A DNA stretch of 60,422 nucleotides, taken from the IMG/VR virus record IMGVR_UViG_3300032047_000013, positions 1 through 60,422 of that record. One strand, 5' to 3'. A program made the translations under genes and the position numbers. Under the pieces are notes generated by a model that worked only from the letters and a program-made list of their open reading frames with translations, was not told the DNA's origin and made no database searches. Numbering within the stretch: position 1 is the first letter of the stretch; every line of letters starts with the position of its first letter. Positions 43,094 to 52,721 of the stretch are shown piece after piece. This stretch comes from a virus.

Positions 43094-44560
43094 GATTTCT
43101 CCAGCCGTCAAGTCCGCCTGTTTCAGCTCAATAACCAAGTCGCCCGTGGAGCTTGAAGGGAGGACCTCCGCTCCAAACAACTCCTGACGTATTGGGACGG
43201 CCACGGACGACGACTGTGAGTGCTTGTAAACAGAAACTGACATAACGTTCAGTGGATCAAATCCAGTAGCGCCGCTTGGGATGTCTATCGTAAGGCGTTT
43301 TGACGTGGCATTAGTGTCAGTGCAGAAAGCCCTGATATTCATTATTCTAGCCGCCCTCACCTTATTGAAGGTTTCAAATCCATTATTAGTGGTGGTGGCC
43401 AAAAGAGTGTTACCTAAAACAGATGTCTGAGTGTTTCCATCCTGAGCCATCGACTGGTTACTAGTGATTGGGCTTGCTAAACTATCTATATCATAGTCGG
43501 AGCCTGCGTTTCCAAACTCATGATAAGTAAACGCCGTCTTTGGGGTCAAGTAGTAGTGATCAAAAGGATCGTTCCCCGTAGCAGTAAAGTAAGCATCGGT
43601 AAAATCTGCAGTCTCTAGAACAGGCACGTTAGGTGTTGCTTCAGCATGAGCTACCTCAGAGTATACGGCGGTTGCGTCTGACGTAGGCGCAGTGAAATGA
43701 GATTTTCTCCAGTGGCTGTCGGCTGCGTCCCAAAAGATACCGACCTGAAGAAAGTCAGACCCAGTTGTCTGCCCATACTGAACCAAGAATCCACCCTGTG
43801 CTGATGCTGCGTTATACGTTCCAGCTGGATCCTGAGTGTTTCCGTCGTTAGACTTGATGTACTGATTGGTTACATCAAGAGAAGAAGAAGTGGTGTTGGA
43901 TCCTTGAGTGAGGTTCCCCGTTACGGTGAAGTCACCTGTAAACGTTCCAGTATCAAGAGTTCCGTTTGAAGTAACCTGAAGGGGAGAAGGCCTAAACTGC
44001 CCATCGCTATCCCACATAGGGATGTTCATGTCGTCGCCATTGTCCATGTCGTAGGTGCTGCTAAGGCCCCCAGAGTCCCCCTCCCCCTTAAGCTTAAGCC
44101 TAAAGGTGTCATTTACGTCAGGCGTAATATCAGTCCTTTCGTTTGAAAGGGCAACGCTGAGACCGCCAGTATCATCAGCCCCAACTCTTACAACAGGTAC
44201 AGAAAACTGGTTGGTGTCGTCGGTGACTGGTGAGGCCTCTGTGCCTGGAAGCTGAATAGCTACATTAGCCTCAAGGTCGCCCAAGTAATCCCTGAGAGGC
44301 TCCCATGATGACCCGTTGTAGACCCTAAACTCCTCAGCACCAGTATCATACCCCAAAGAAGTCATAGACCTCAGGGTAAATAGCCCGCTGGCTGCACTAA
44401 GGTAGGAGTCAAGGGACCCTGCAATCTTAAGACCCCCTCTAACCTCTTGAGTGTCCAAGAGAGGGTTTACAGCTAAATTACTGTCTGCTGTTGATTGTTC
44501 AAATCCACTACCCCCATGGGTTATTTGTCCCCCAAAAACTATATTTGCTGGTCCTGGCAT
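43070..44560 (-). CDS. Fibre-like virion protein (496 aa)
   Basis: Starts MPGPANIVFGGQITHGGSG and contains GYDTGAEEFRVYNGSSWEPLRDYLG, a short module common in phage tail fibres and spike bases, then TGTFTGDFTVTGNLTQGSNTT, a repeated beta-helix-like unit. The C-terminal 200 residues are a polar beta domain. No chaperone or peptidase motif is seen. It belongs to the fibre block encoded downstream of the portal. Confidence 0.6.
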   Translation of the reverse strand: MPGPANIVFGGQITHGGSGFEQSTADSNLAVNPLLDTQEVRGGLKIAGSLDSYLSAASGLFTLRSMTSLGYDTGAEEFRVYNGSSWEPLRDYLGDLEANVAIQLPGTEASPVTDDTNQFSVPVVRVGADDTGGLSVALSNERTDITPDVNDTFRLKLKGEGDSGGLSSTYDMDNGDDMNIPMWDSDGQFRPSPLQVTSNGTLDTGTFTGDFTVTGNLTQGSNTTSSSLDVTNQYIKSNDGNTQDPAGTYNAASAQGGFLVQYGQTTGSDFLQVGIFWDAADSHWRKSHFTAPTSDATAVYSEVAHAEATPNVPVLETADFTDAYFTATGNDPFDHYYLTPKTAFTYHEFGNAGSDYDIDSLASPITSNQSMAQDGNTQTSVLGNTLLATTTNNGFETFNKVRAARIMNIRAFCTDTNATSKRLTIDIPSGATGFDPLNVMSVSVYKHSQSSSVAVPIRQELFGAEVLPSSSTGDLVIELKQADLTAGEIFDIVIVF

Positions 44561-44578
44561 TTTGTTCTTTTTTAATGT

Positions 44579-46525
44579 TTAGTCAGAGATCTTAATTACT
44601 GAGCCCCCCGTTGAGTTGCCCGTCTTCTGAACATAAACTCTGTACTTGTTGTTTTCGATTCTTCTGGTGAAAGATCCATACTGAGCGGATCCGTTAAGTC
44701 TTCCGTGAACGTTTATCCCAGAGGAAGCTCCGTACTCAGAAGTTACGAATGCGCCAAGCTGAGGAGTTGTGTTGCTGCCAATTTGCAAATCACCCACCGC
44801 CTCAGAGTTAGACGTGCTTCCAAATGAAATGGAGCTTCCTGAGTTTTCCGCATACATGAAGTAGAACCTCTCCCCAGCAACAGCTCCGTTGGCTACGGTG
44901 TTATCGGGCCTGATGAGGTTTGCAATAGAATCAAACGGGAAGGTCTCAAAGAGCCTTGGGAACTGCAGGGAATCCTCATCAGTAAAGACAGAAGGGGTAA
45001 GACTCGATGCGGCCACAGCATCAACCTTAAGCTCGGACAACTTGTTGGAGTTTATAGAAGACAAAGATCCGTTGGAGATGTTTGCGGAGTCTGTAAACAG
45101 ATAGCTTCCGACAAAAACTGGAAGTCTAAAGTGTATGAAGGATGAGTTATAAGGGGCGGACTCTGCGCTGGAATCAAAGTCGTCGTAACCACTAGTGAAG
45201 TTATTCCAAGAAAAACTATTGTCCGTAAGCATGTTTATGCCCTCGGTTTCAGTGTAGTGGTCAAGTATTATAACCTTATACTGAACTTCAGAAGAATCAA
45301 TGTCAGCAGCCGTAGCGCCTTCGTCATCAAAAGTGATGCCCGTAGCGCTAAAGTTACTTATAGCAACCACCTGGGGTGAACCAAGAGAGGCGAAAACGCC
45401 GAACGACCCATTGACCTTCTCTCTTCTATAAACCTCAAACTTATGAGTTCCTCCAGAGACGGTAGAGTCATTAGCCGAACTAACCGTAACATTAAAGGTT
45501 ACTCTAGAGTCAACATTTGAAGCAACACGAAGAGAATCTGTTTCGTTTTTAGCGAAAGTGGTATTGCTGTACTTTCTTGTAACGCCAGTTACAGTGGCAA
45601 AAGGAGCTACGTAGTTGTTTCTTGTTATATTGGTTGAACCCGTTCCAGTAGCACCAGAAGTATCGGTACAAACGGCTTGAATTTCAAACCCATCGAAATC
45701 AAAGAAGTCGTCTGAAGGAGTAAAGTTTGCGTTAGAAAGGACGACGGTAGCAGTAGCCTGACTGTTGTCGATTTGGGCTTGCGCAAAAGTTCCACTGGGT
45801 ATATCAGTGAAGGTCGAAGAGCCAATTTCTCTCCTTTTAAGCACGATGCTGTCTATGTCTACCCCATTGGCCTTTGGAACATTAACCGTAATGCTTGAAA
45901 CAGTGAAGTCCTGCTCATTAAAAGGCACAGAGGTTGTAGAGCTTATAACAGTTGGAGACAAGCTAAATGCCTCATTCAAAGCATCCCTTATAATCTCCAA
46001 AGCAGTAGCTCCCTGAGAAGAGGCGATAACAGCATAACCAGGGTTTGCTGCCTTTTCAGTCATCCAAGCAGCGACGGGTACGATGCCAACCTGAGAACCC
46101 TGCGAACCAACAGTCTGAGTAAACGAAGGGTGATACTTACCAAAAGTCTTTCCCTCTCCGTTGAAGTCAGAATCAATGTTTACGTCTATGTCTTCTGTCT
46201 GAAGTTCAAGACTACCAACTGACTTCCATGGGGTTCCAGTTTGGCCTGGGGCAATACTGAATAAACCGTCAGTATAAGAAGAAGGTGGGCCAGCGACATC
46301 AGGAGATCCTTCTAGTATGAAAACCTCCGCAGTAGCTTTGTCAACGAGCAGCATACCCTGCTTTCTTTTGTCAGAAGCGATACCCTCTATGGCAGCAGAT
46401 GTGGTACCAGAAAGAGGAAGAATATCGTCCAAGAAAGCAACACCTCTACTCTGGTTGTCCGTTAGGTCAATTACAGCATAAGAGGAGTTTGAATTCTCTA
46501 TAAGGTCTCCAAATTTTATCGGCAT
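44579..46525 (-). CDS. Fibre-like virion protein (648 aa)
   Basis: Begins MPIKFGDLIENSNSSYAVIDL, similar to the start of the 524-residue protein at 41.1-42.7 kb, so both may dock to the same virion site. Long Ser/Thr/Asp-rich beta domains follow (SSTTSVPFNEQDFTVSSITVNVPKANG, Ig-like in character). A strong promoter lies in the end of the upstream gene. Confidence 0.6.
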   Translation of the reverse strand: MPIKFGDLIENSNSSYAVIDLTDNQSRGVAFLDDILPLSGTTSAAIEGIASDKRKQGMLLVDKATAEVFILEGSPDVAGPPSSYTDGLFSIAPGQTGTPWKSVGSLELQTEDIDVNIDSDFNGEGKTFGKYHPSFTQTVGSQGSQVGIVPVAAWMTEKAANPGYAVIASSQGATALEIIRDALNEAFSLSPTVISSTTSVPFNEQDFTVSSITVNVPKANGVDIDSIVLKRREIGSSTFTDIPSGTFAQAQIDNSQATATVVLSNANFTPSDDFFDFDGFEIQAVCTDTSGATGTGSTNITRNNYVAPFATVTGVTRKYSNTTFAKNETDSLRVASNVDSRVTFNVTVSSANDSTVSGGTHKFEVYRREKVNGSFGVFASLGSPQVVAISNFSATGITFDDEGATAADIDSSEVQYKVIILDHYTETEGINMLTDNSFSWNNFTSGYDDFDSSAESAPYNSSFIHFRLPVFVGSYLFTDSANISNGSLSSINSNKLSELKVDAVAASSLTPSVFTDEDSLQFPRLFETFPFDSIANLIRPDNTVANGAVAGERFYFMYAENSGSSISFGSTSNSEAVGDLQIGSNTTPQLGAFVTSEYGASSGINVHGRLNGSAQYGSFTRRIENNKYRVYVQKTGNSTGGSVIKISD

Positions 46526-46526
46526 A

Positions 46527-47615
46527 TCAAGTTGTCTTTAGTCTTATCTTTAAGCTGGATCCCTCTTTGAGAGAGCCCTTTTGAGTGCTTTGGTGCAAAT
46601 ATACATCATAAGAAACTGACCCAAAGACGACAGTATAGAGCTGATTGTTGCTATCGAAAGAGAAGGATCGGTCAGAAACTCCAGCGTCAGCAGTCACCTC
46701 AGCTATAGAGTCTATTCTTAGGGCAGCAGGTATGGCTATGTAGGTGTAGTTGTCAGGAGACTCTGTAAAAGAGCTTCCCTTTAGAAATATCTCATGGCCA
46801 GAGTACTCTTCGGAGTCTGGAACATCAAAAGAAACAGAGTTGGTATATGCTTGATTTGCTAAGGAAGGGTCGGCAGTCAAAGAAGAAGGCAGGTAGGACA
46901 GATAAGCCGCCCTGCCGTAATACAACATGTCCGAATAATCATAGCCGTTAAGACCATTGAAAAATCTAATTACCTTCTTAGAGCCATGCTCCGTAACGGC
47001 TGAGTGAGAAGAACCGTTCATTTCATAATAAACCTTTCTTCCTCCAACTCCAGCCGCAGAACCAGCAGATCCTATCTGACCTCCATCGACAGAAACAGAA
47101 AGAGAGCTATTCGTCGCAGCCCATGGCCTATGCACATCAGCAAAGACGCTGCTAATCGGGAACCCTCGACCTATGGGTATTTTATATCCAGGGTTCAATC
47201 CATAAGACCAGGAAGGCAATACCTCTTTTATAGAAGCATTAGAGGGGGAGAGGATATCCCTTAGGGCCGACTCAATAGTCTCTGGACTAGAGTAAGACTC
47301 CCCAACTGCATCTCCAAGAGCTGGAGAAAAGTTAGTGACGTCAAGGTCCGAAGAAAAAACGCCCCCAGCAACAATGGTTGTAGCGTCTACGTATGTATAT
47401 GTGTTTGTCTGTAAATCATATACTATAATGCTGCCGTCAGAAGGATCACCGCTAACCAACTCTCCAAGACCCACAGCACCAGAGTTGGTGTTTATTTCAA
47501 TAATATCTGGAGTCTCACTTTGAACAGATATAGATCCAGGGAGAACAGAGGGGGTTATGCTTACTGCTACTCCCTCATCAATGGATACTACTATAGAATC
47601 TGGACAAGACATCAA
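46527..47615 (-). CDS. Fibre-like virion protein (362 aa)
   Basis: Begins with short beta repeats (VVSIDEGVAVSITPSVLPGSISV) and contains GSIIVYDLQTNTYTYVDATTIVAGG, a trimeric-fibre-like element. The C-terminal part, with SYGLNPGYKIPIG and SHAVTEHGSKKVIRF, is a mixed beta domain. Two cysteine-poor domains and no enzyme motif. Four-base overlap with the upstream gene. Structural role by context. Confidence 0.55.
   Translation of the reverse strand: MMSCPDSIVVSIDEGVAVSITPSVLPGSISVQSETPDIIEINTNSGAVGLGELVSGDPSDGSIIVYDLQTNTYTYVDATTIVAGGVFSSDLDVTNFSPALGDAVGESYSSPETIESALRDILSPSNASIKEVLPSWSYGLNPGYKIPIGRGFPISSVFADVHRPWAATNSSLSVSVDGGQIGSAGSAAGVGGRKVYYEMNGSSHSAVTEHGSKKVIRFFNGLNGYDYSDMLYYGRAAYLSYLPSSLTADPSLANQAYTNSVSFDVPDSEEYSGHEIFLKGSSFTESPDNYTYIAIPAALRIDSIAEVTADAGVSDRSFSFDSNNQLYTVVFGSVSYDVYLHQSTQKGSLKEGSSLKIRLKTT
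46595..46625 (-). promoter_or_regulatory. Internal promoter TTTG-N19-TATATTTG
   Basis: Minus-strand TTTG (46622-46625) and TATATTTG (46595-46602) are 19 bases apart inside the 3' part of the 362-residue protein gene. It would start a transcript about 60 bases upstream of the 648-residue fibre gene, boosting the downstream fibre genes independently. Confidence 0.55.
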
Positions 47616-48100
47616 ACAGACGTTGATGAAGAAACAGTAACGTCTTCATTGAATGTTATTCTTCCTGTAAGCCAGGTTGTAACAACTGGCTCTTCTCCTT
47701 CCGAAGGAACAGTTTCTGCCTGTATGTCATAAAAGTAGGTCCCAGAAAGGATGTTGGCCATGGCTCTCCTGTCGGCAGTAAAAGAAACGTTACCGTTAGA
47801 TCCATCACTTTGATCAACAGTAATAGCTCCCGTCGTATTGTTTACAACATTAGCCCCCGTGCCAAACGTAGTTACAGACGCAGTGGGATCCATATCTGTT
47901 GAAAGGATGGCTGTATTTAGTCCATCATCAAAGGCGTCCTCTCTAACCTGCATGTAAAACAAGTAATTTGCAGCTTGAACTTGCTTTGGGGTCGAGTTTG
48001 AGTTCTTGAACGTAAGGCTAAGCTTAAAGGTATCACCTCGCCTAGCCGTAATATCCAGCCTCTGTGCAACATCAAGATTTACTTTGTTCGTGGTGGCCAT
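47612..48100 (-). CDS. Fibre-base or baseplate-upper-like protein (162 aa)
   Basis: Begins NLDVAQRLDITARRGDTFKLSLTFKNSNSTPKQVQAANYLFYMQVRED, a beta-sandwich pattern found at the N-termini of phage baseplate-upper and fibre-adaptor proteins (R-G-D-T-F-x-L-x-[IL]-x-[FL]-K ... M-Q-[VI]-R). It is the first gene after the portal, a plausible adaptor linking the fibre block to the virion. Family assignment is tentative. Confidence 0.55.
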   Translation of the reverse strand: MATTNKVNLDVAQRLDITARRGDTFKLSLTFKNSNSTPKQVQAANYLFYMQVREDAFDDGLNTAILSTDMDPTASVTTFGTGANVVNNTTGAITVDQSDGSNGNVSFTADRRAMANILSGTYFYDIQAETVPSEGEEPVVTTWLTGRITFNEDVTVSSSTSV

Positions 48101-48114
48101 TGTAGTTGTGTTGT

Positions 48115-50553
48115 TTATGATCTAGTGATTTTAACATTGCTCATCTCCTCTGGAAGCTCACCTCTACTTCCCTGCCTTTGTGACACAAGCTTACTTTGCT
48201 CTACAGCCTGCTGCTTGACCCTATCGTCCTTCCTGTCTTCCTTAAGCACCTCTAGCTTCTCCTTGAACTCCTGCTCCTCAGTCCTGAATCCAAGAGTAGC
48301 CTGAGCCTTAATCATCTCTATCTCTTTCCGTAGAGCGTGAAGCGCCTGAGCAACCTGTATCTCTGACTGAGCCTTAGCCTGGATTTTTTGCATCTCAAAC
48401 TGAGCCTCCATCTGAAGCTTCTGGGCCTCTACCTGGGCAGAAACCTGTTGTTGCTGCATAGCCATCTCTTGCTGCTGCTGAGCCATTTGCTGCTGCTCCT
48501 GCATGGCCTGTTGCTTTCTCTTCTTTCTCCTCACCATCAAAAGACGCTCGGCCTGATCAACATCCTTAAGGTCCCTAATAACCATAGCGTCCTCAAGGTC
48601 TATCTCCTTCTGACCAAGAGAGATTTGAATCATCTGCTCAAGATCCATCTTCTCCTTGTTGCCCATCTCCTTGACCACCTTGACTCCGAAGTTGTACATA
48701 GAAAGGTCTTCGAATGATGAAAGAACCTCCATGTTCTTCTTACCTATGGCGTTAGCATAGGCCTCGTAGATAGCGCTACCCTGGGGTATTATCTGCAGAC
48801 ACTTTACGACGTCCTCGCACACTCTCTTGTAAAGGAGCATGGATGCGTCAGTTACATCATGGATGGCGTTGTTGCTGGCCTGTATAGCCTGCTCCCTAAC
48901 CCCCACCAAGGCCTCACTATTTGGAGAACTTGCATCGGTAACCTCGTTGATACCAGTAGTGTCTCTAATGAGTCTTAGGTAGTGATTGTATATACCGATA
49001 AGCTCATTTATGTTCCTGATGCTGTTTCCGATCTCTCGAATAGGGGGGTTCTGGAAGCCGCCATCGGGGTTTTTGCTTCTGTAGTAGAAAACACCAGTCT
49101 GCTCGTAGATGTCATGAAGATCAAGAGGCTCAAGCTCCCCGCCCTTGCCCAGCTGAACATTCTCTAGCCCCTCTATGTCAATGATCAAACCGTCAGGCTT
49201 GGCCTTGGCTATAGCCTGCTGAATCTTAAGGTGCGTGAGCTGAAGCATATCAGCAAAGCCTAAGCAGCTGCCAACCAGCGACTTAGGCATCATGTCTTGA
49301 AGGTTTGATGCAGACACAGAGTAAGACATTCTAGCCCTTGAGATGTCATGGGCATTCTTTGGAATGTTCTTCTTTTTCCCGTAGTTAAACAGGAAGCCAC
49401 AACCTAGAACGTAGCTACCACCATACACAGTGGTGACGTCCATCTTTACGGGCTTTCTGTCAAAGACACTTCCTGGGCGCTGCTTGTAGGAGCTGCCCTT
49501 AAAGTAAAATCCAGTATTGCCAAACCTACTCTCCTTTTCTTCAAAGAAGATGCAGTCAACGGTAAGGAACTCAAACTCAAGGACATCAACGAGATAGTCG
49601 TCATACCCATAGGCCATGGTGCCAGACATCTCATTTCTTACACGGCGATTCATTCTCGATGAGTCATTACCGTACTTCCCAGCGAACTTGCTAGCAATCT
49701 TCTGATACTGATCCTCGCTGAGATCATCTCCAGCTATTCTTTTTAGCTCATGGATCGCAATCTTCTTAACGTGCCCACCATAAACAACATCAGAGAAGTT
49801 GGGGTCCTCGGTATGGCTATGGACAAAGTTCAAGGGGTCAACATAGTCAACCTTAATGCCATAGTTAGGATCGTTGCTTCTTTTGGTTACAGCCATGCCA
49901 CAAGTGACAAGGTCTTGGACGCATCTGCGGAACGTGGTATCATTGAACTCGTTCCACTCCATCGTCATGTTGGTAGCAACCTGAGCCGCTATCTCTGCAT
50001 CAGTCTTGATGTTGGTCCCCATAAAGATCTCTGCCTCCTCAAGGGTATCAGGTATCTCACCCACATCCCTAGTCACTATCATACCCGTCTTCTGCTGAAG
50101 CTGAGCAAGCTGAGCCTTAGCAGCAACCTCTGCCTCGACCTTCTTTTTTTCAACGTCCTTATAGGAAGAAGAAAGGGGGTCTATGGCCTCGACGTTAGGA
50201 TGAGGGGACTTGGACAATATGTTATTGGCGACTATCCTCACAAACTTCGGGAGGATGGGCACTGGGGTAAAGTCAAGGTTTAGAAGCGTTCCGTCATTTC
50301 CGTTAGGATCCAGCGACGTAAGTAGTTTCTTGTAGATAGAAACATCTTGTGTGCCGTTGGCGTACTTCCTGTTTTTGTTGAATACGTCGTATCGCTTCTT
50401 GAAAACAGAACTACTGTCGTTAACGCTCCCCCATTGAGACTCAATGGCCTTGGCGTAGCTCAAACCATACTCTCTAGACTCCTTCTCCTCAGCGGGGGCC
50501 AGGGGGTTTGGAAAGCTCTTCCCGTCTTTTGGCTTATTGCTGAAATTATACAT
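48115..50553 (-). CDS. Portal protein (812 aa)
   Basis: The region NMTMEWNEFNDTTFRRCVQDLVTCGMAVTKRSNDPNYGIKVDYVDPLNFVHSHTEDPNFSDVVYGGHVKK is a strong signature of portals in crAss-like and marine Bacteroidota podoviruses. It is encoded directly after the terminase, as usual. The C-terminal portion (about 665-760) is a Gln/Met-rich coiled coil (QQMAQQQQEMAMQQQQ), probably the barrel reaching into the head. The portal forms the dodecameric ring through which DNA is packaged and ejected. Confidence 0.85.
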   Translation of the reverse strand: MYNFSNKPKDGKSFPNPLAPAEEKESREYGLSYAKAIESQWGSVNDSSSVFKKRYDVFNKNRKYANGTQDVSIYKKLLTSLDPNGNDGTLLNLDFTPVPILPKFVRIVANNILSKSPHPNVEAIDPLSSSYKDVEKKKVEAEVAAKAQLAQLQQKTGMIVTRDVGEIPDTLEEAEIFMGTNIKTDAEIAAQVATNMTMEWNEFNDTTFRRCVQDLVTCGMAVTKRSNDPNYGIKVDYVDPLNFVHSHTEDPNFSDVVYGGHVKKIAIHELKRIAGDDLSEDQYQKIASKFAGKYGNDSSRMNRRVRNEMSGTMAYGYDDYLVDVLEFEFLTVDCIFFEEKESRFGNTGFYFKGSSYKQRPGSVFDRKPVKMDVTTVYGGSYVLGCGFLFNYGKKKNIPKNAHDISRARMSYSVSASNLQDMMPKSLVGSCLGFADMLQLTHLKIQQAIAKAKPDGLIIDIEGLENVQLGKGGELEPLDLHDIYEQTGVFYYRSKNPDGGFQNPPIREIGNSIRNINELIGIYNHYLRLIRDTTGINEVTDASSPNSEALVGVREQAIQASNNAIHDVTDASMLLYKRVCEDVVKCLQIIPQGSAIYEAYANAIGKKNMEVLSSFEDLSMYNFGVKVVKEMGNKEKMDLEQMIQISLGQKEIDLEDAMVIRDLKDVDQAERLLMVRRKKRKQQAMQEQQQMAQQQQEMAMQQQQVSAQVEAQKLQMEAQFEMQKIQAKAQSEIQVAQALHALRKEIEMIKAQATLGFRTEEQEFKEKLEVLKEDRKDDRVKQQAVEQSKLVSQRQGSRGELPEEMSNVKITRS

Positions 50554-50577
50554 TCTGGGGGTAGGTCATCATTTGTG

Positions 50578-50585
50578 CAAATATA
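50578..50585 (-). promoter_or_regulatory. TATATTTG -7 box upstream of the portal
   Basis: Minus-strand TATATTTG lies 24 bases before the portal ATG, in the 50-base gap after the terminase gene. No TTG at 17-23 bases upstream. Confidence 0.5.
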
Positions 50586-50603
50586 GTAAATGCGGCGGTG
50601 ACG

Positions 50604-52721
50604 TTAGATTTCGTACCTCCTGAAGAATTTCTTATCTACAAAGTTCGAAACTTCTCTTTTCTTTTTGACTTTCTGAGCAGCCAATAGACACAACCCCGAA
50701 CTTATACTTAGGTCAAACTTTGTTCTGTTATCTATCTTAAATCCAATCCAATCCTCAAGGGTTCTGTCAAAATACATGTTCCCAATAGAACCAGTGTCGT
50801 AGTTAAGACCAACATGATCATGGATGTAAGCTTCAATGGCGTGGGCGTGAGCCTGTATTATATCCTGAGAGTTAGAAGGAATGCCTTTGGTCTTGGACTT
50901 CATCCCGCTGTTAACAGCCAGCAAGTGGCGTGGACGATCCATTAAGTATCCGTCGTAACCTCTTGATTCAAAGTATCTTGCGATACCGTACTTATTGTTT
51001 TCAATTAACAAGGGGTAGCCGTAAAACACAGATGCCATAAGACAATCTTCGTAGAAGATCTTAGCTAAAGGCGGACGGGACGCATACTCAAGCACAAACA
51101 TGTTCGATGGATGCTCCATGTGGAACTTGTTGTACAGGTGCAGCGCACCCTTAGACCCCCGTCCATCGACGGTGGCGTCAAGGTCGTAAGAGTCAACCCC
51201 GCCTACCCCCAGCTCTGCATTAGGTGCAACGCGCTTATTCTTATTGAACTTCTTCAGGTTTCTTAACTCATTGGGAGGCATCCAGGAAATACGGAATCTA
51301 CCGTTGACATCAGGAGAGAAAACCACCTCAGTGTCCTGCTCCCCGCCCTTCCAGTGAAAGTTGCCTATGACGACAGGGTTGGGGAATAGCTCCTCGTTAT
51401 GCTGTACCTGTTCGTATATTTTGCCGATATTAAAAAGGCTACCATCTATACTATCCCTAAATGCCTCATCCTCTGTAAAGGGAAACTGACGGGTTATCTC
51501 ATTAAGCTCAGAAGCATCGTTCTTGAGAGCCTCTCTCTCATTTTTGAGATAGGTTCTGGCTCCTATAGTTACTTCTTCGCCGTCGAGACCGTCAACAGGT
51601 TCGGGAGGGTTCTTTACTATGGGGTTGCCATAAAGATCAAAGAATCCCTCAAGCGAGTCGTAGGCAGGGATAAATAAACGATACAGCCCAGACCTAGTCC
51701 TCCCATTCGCGTTCCTCTCTGTAGGATTCGAGTCCCTCCATAGATCCTTGTACTCTTTTCCTCCCTTGTCCATGGGGTTTACGGTGCTTCCCACCATTGC
51801 CTTTCCCACGATTTTTCGCCCTACGATCAAACACGTCCGTTGAATCCTCCAGGCGTCCCTTATGTCTGTTGGTCTTTCCCATTTTCCAGCCTCGTCTAAA
51901 TAAAGTATATGGAGCTTCTCTCCATCATAAGCGTTGTTTGTTGTGTTCTTCCAGTTTATCACAGTGTTCAGGGCCTCTCCAGTCTGGGAGGTCTTGTTGT
52001 TCTTCGTGATTCTTTTACTGGGTTCTCTAAAAGCAAGCTCCATCCGAGGGTTGGTGGTACCGTCCTGAATAGGCTTGAAGAAGAAGGGGTAGTGCCTGAA
52101 CATGTACACCACCTTCTTCATGAAGATGTTCTCCTGCGCGTCTTTACCAGTCTTAGACTGGATACCAAGGAGTTTGTCTTTGACCTGAGTGGCCTCATCA
52201 ACCAAAACGGCGGAACAGATATTCGTATATCCACTCCGCCGACACTTGGTGTACAGCTGCCCTATGCAGCGTGGGTCCGCCTCACACGCAGCCAAATGTA
52301 AGAAAATTTCTCTTTGGAAAGAAAGGAAGCTGGGGTGACCCACATCCATCCTCGTCCACTGAAGCATCATGTAGTGGCGCCCCGTAATATATGTAGGCTC
52401 ACCGTTATTATAAAACCAAAAGCCCTCACGCCTACGGCGAAACTCCTCCTCGATATACGGAGAAAACTTTTGTCGAAACTCCCGTGGCATCTCCCCCCAC
52501 TCATCCATAGACTTAATCCTAGACAGCTCCTCTGGCATAGAAATCCTCTCCCACAGCTGCATGTGGTCTGGACGTCCATGTCCTGCAATTTCTTTTTTGG
52601 GAGGCTGAGCGGGAAGTGCAATGAGTAGCCCACCGAGTTCAATACTTTCACCTTTCGAACCGTTGGGGCAAATTGAGACAGCAGGGTCTTCATATCCTTC
52701 TATGTTTATTAGAACGCTCAA
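50604..52721 (-). CDS. Terminase large subunit
   Basis: 705 residues. The ATPase domain has a P-loop-like KCRRSGYT at 159-166, in which the usual final GKT/S is altered as in several phage terminases, and Walker B LYLDEAG with D276-E277. The nuclease domain begins around GVDSYD (D510), the first metal-binding aspartate of the RNase H-like fold. The start is a TTG overlapping the stop of the upstream 48-codon gene; the INIEGYEDPAVSICPNG that follows appears to be part of the conserved N-terminus. It cuts and translocates concatemeric DNA into the procapsid. No small subunit is recognised nearby. Confidence 0.85.
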   Translation of the reverse strand: MSVLINIEGYEDPAVSICPNGSKGESIELGGLLIALPAQPPKKEIAGHGRPDHMQLWERISMPEELSRIKSMDEWGEMPREFRQKFSPYIEEEFRRRREGFWFYNNGEPTYITGRHYMMLQWTRMDVGHPSFLSFQREIFLHLAACEADPRCIGQLYTKCRRSGYTNICSAVLVDEATQVKDKLLGIQSKTGKDAQENIFMKKVVYMFRHYPFFFKPIQDGTTNPRMELAFREPSKRITKNNKTSQTGEALNTVINWKNTTNNAYDGEKLHILYLDEAGKWERPTDIRDAWRIQRTCLIVGRKIVGKAMVGSTVNPMDKGGKEYKDLWRDSNPTERNANGRTRSGLYRLFIPAYDSLEGFFDLYGNPIVKNPPEPVDGLDGEEVTIGARTYLKNEREALKNDASELNEITRQFPFTEDEAFRDSIDGSLFNIGKIYEQVQHNEELFPNPVVIGNFHWKGGEQDTEVVFSPDVNGRFRISWMPPNELRNLKKFNKNKRVAPNAELGVGGVDSYDLDATVDGRGSKGALHLYNKFHMEHPSNMFVLEYASRPPLAKIFYEDCLMASVFYGYPLLIENNKYGIARYFESRGYDGYLMDRPRHLLAVNSGMKSKTKGIPSNSQDIIQAHAHAIEAYIHDHVGLNYDTGSIGNMYFDRTLEDWIGFKIDNRTKFDLSISSGLCLLAAQKVKKKREVSNFVDKKFFRRYEI

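Noticed and set aside
49750-50283. 177-codon plus-strand frame opposite the portal gene
   Set aside because: Antisense to a strongly recognised portal; no start context and no family features.
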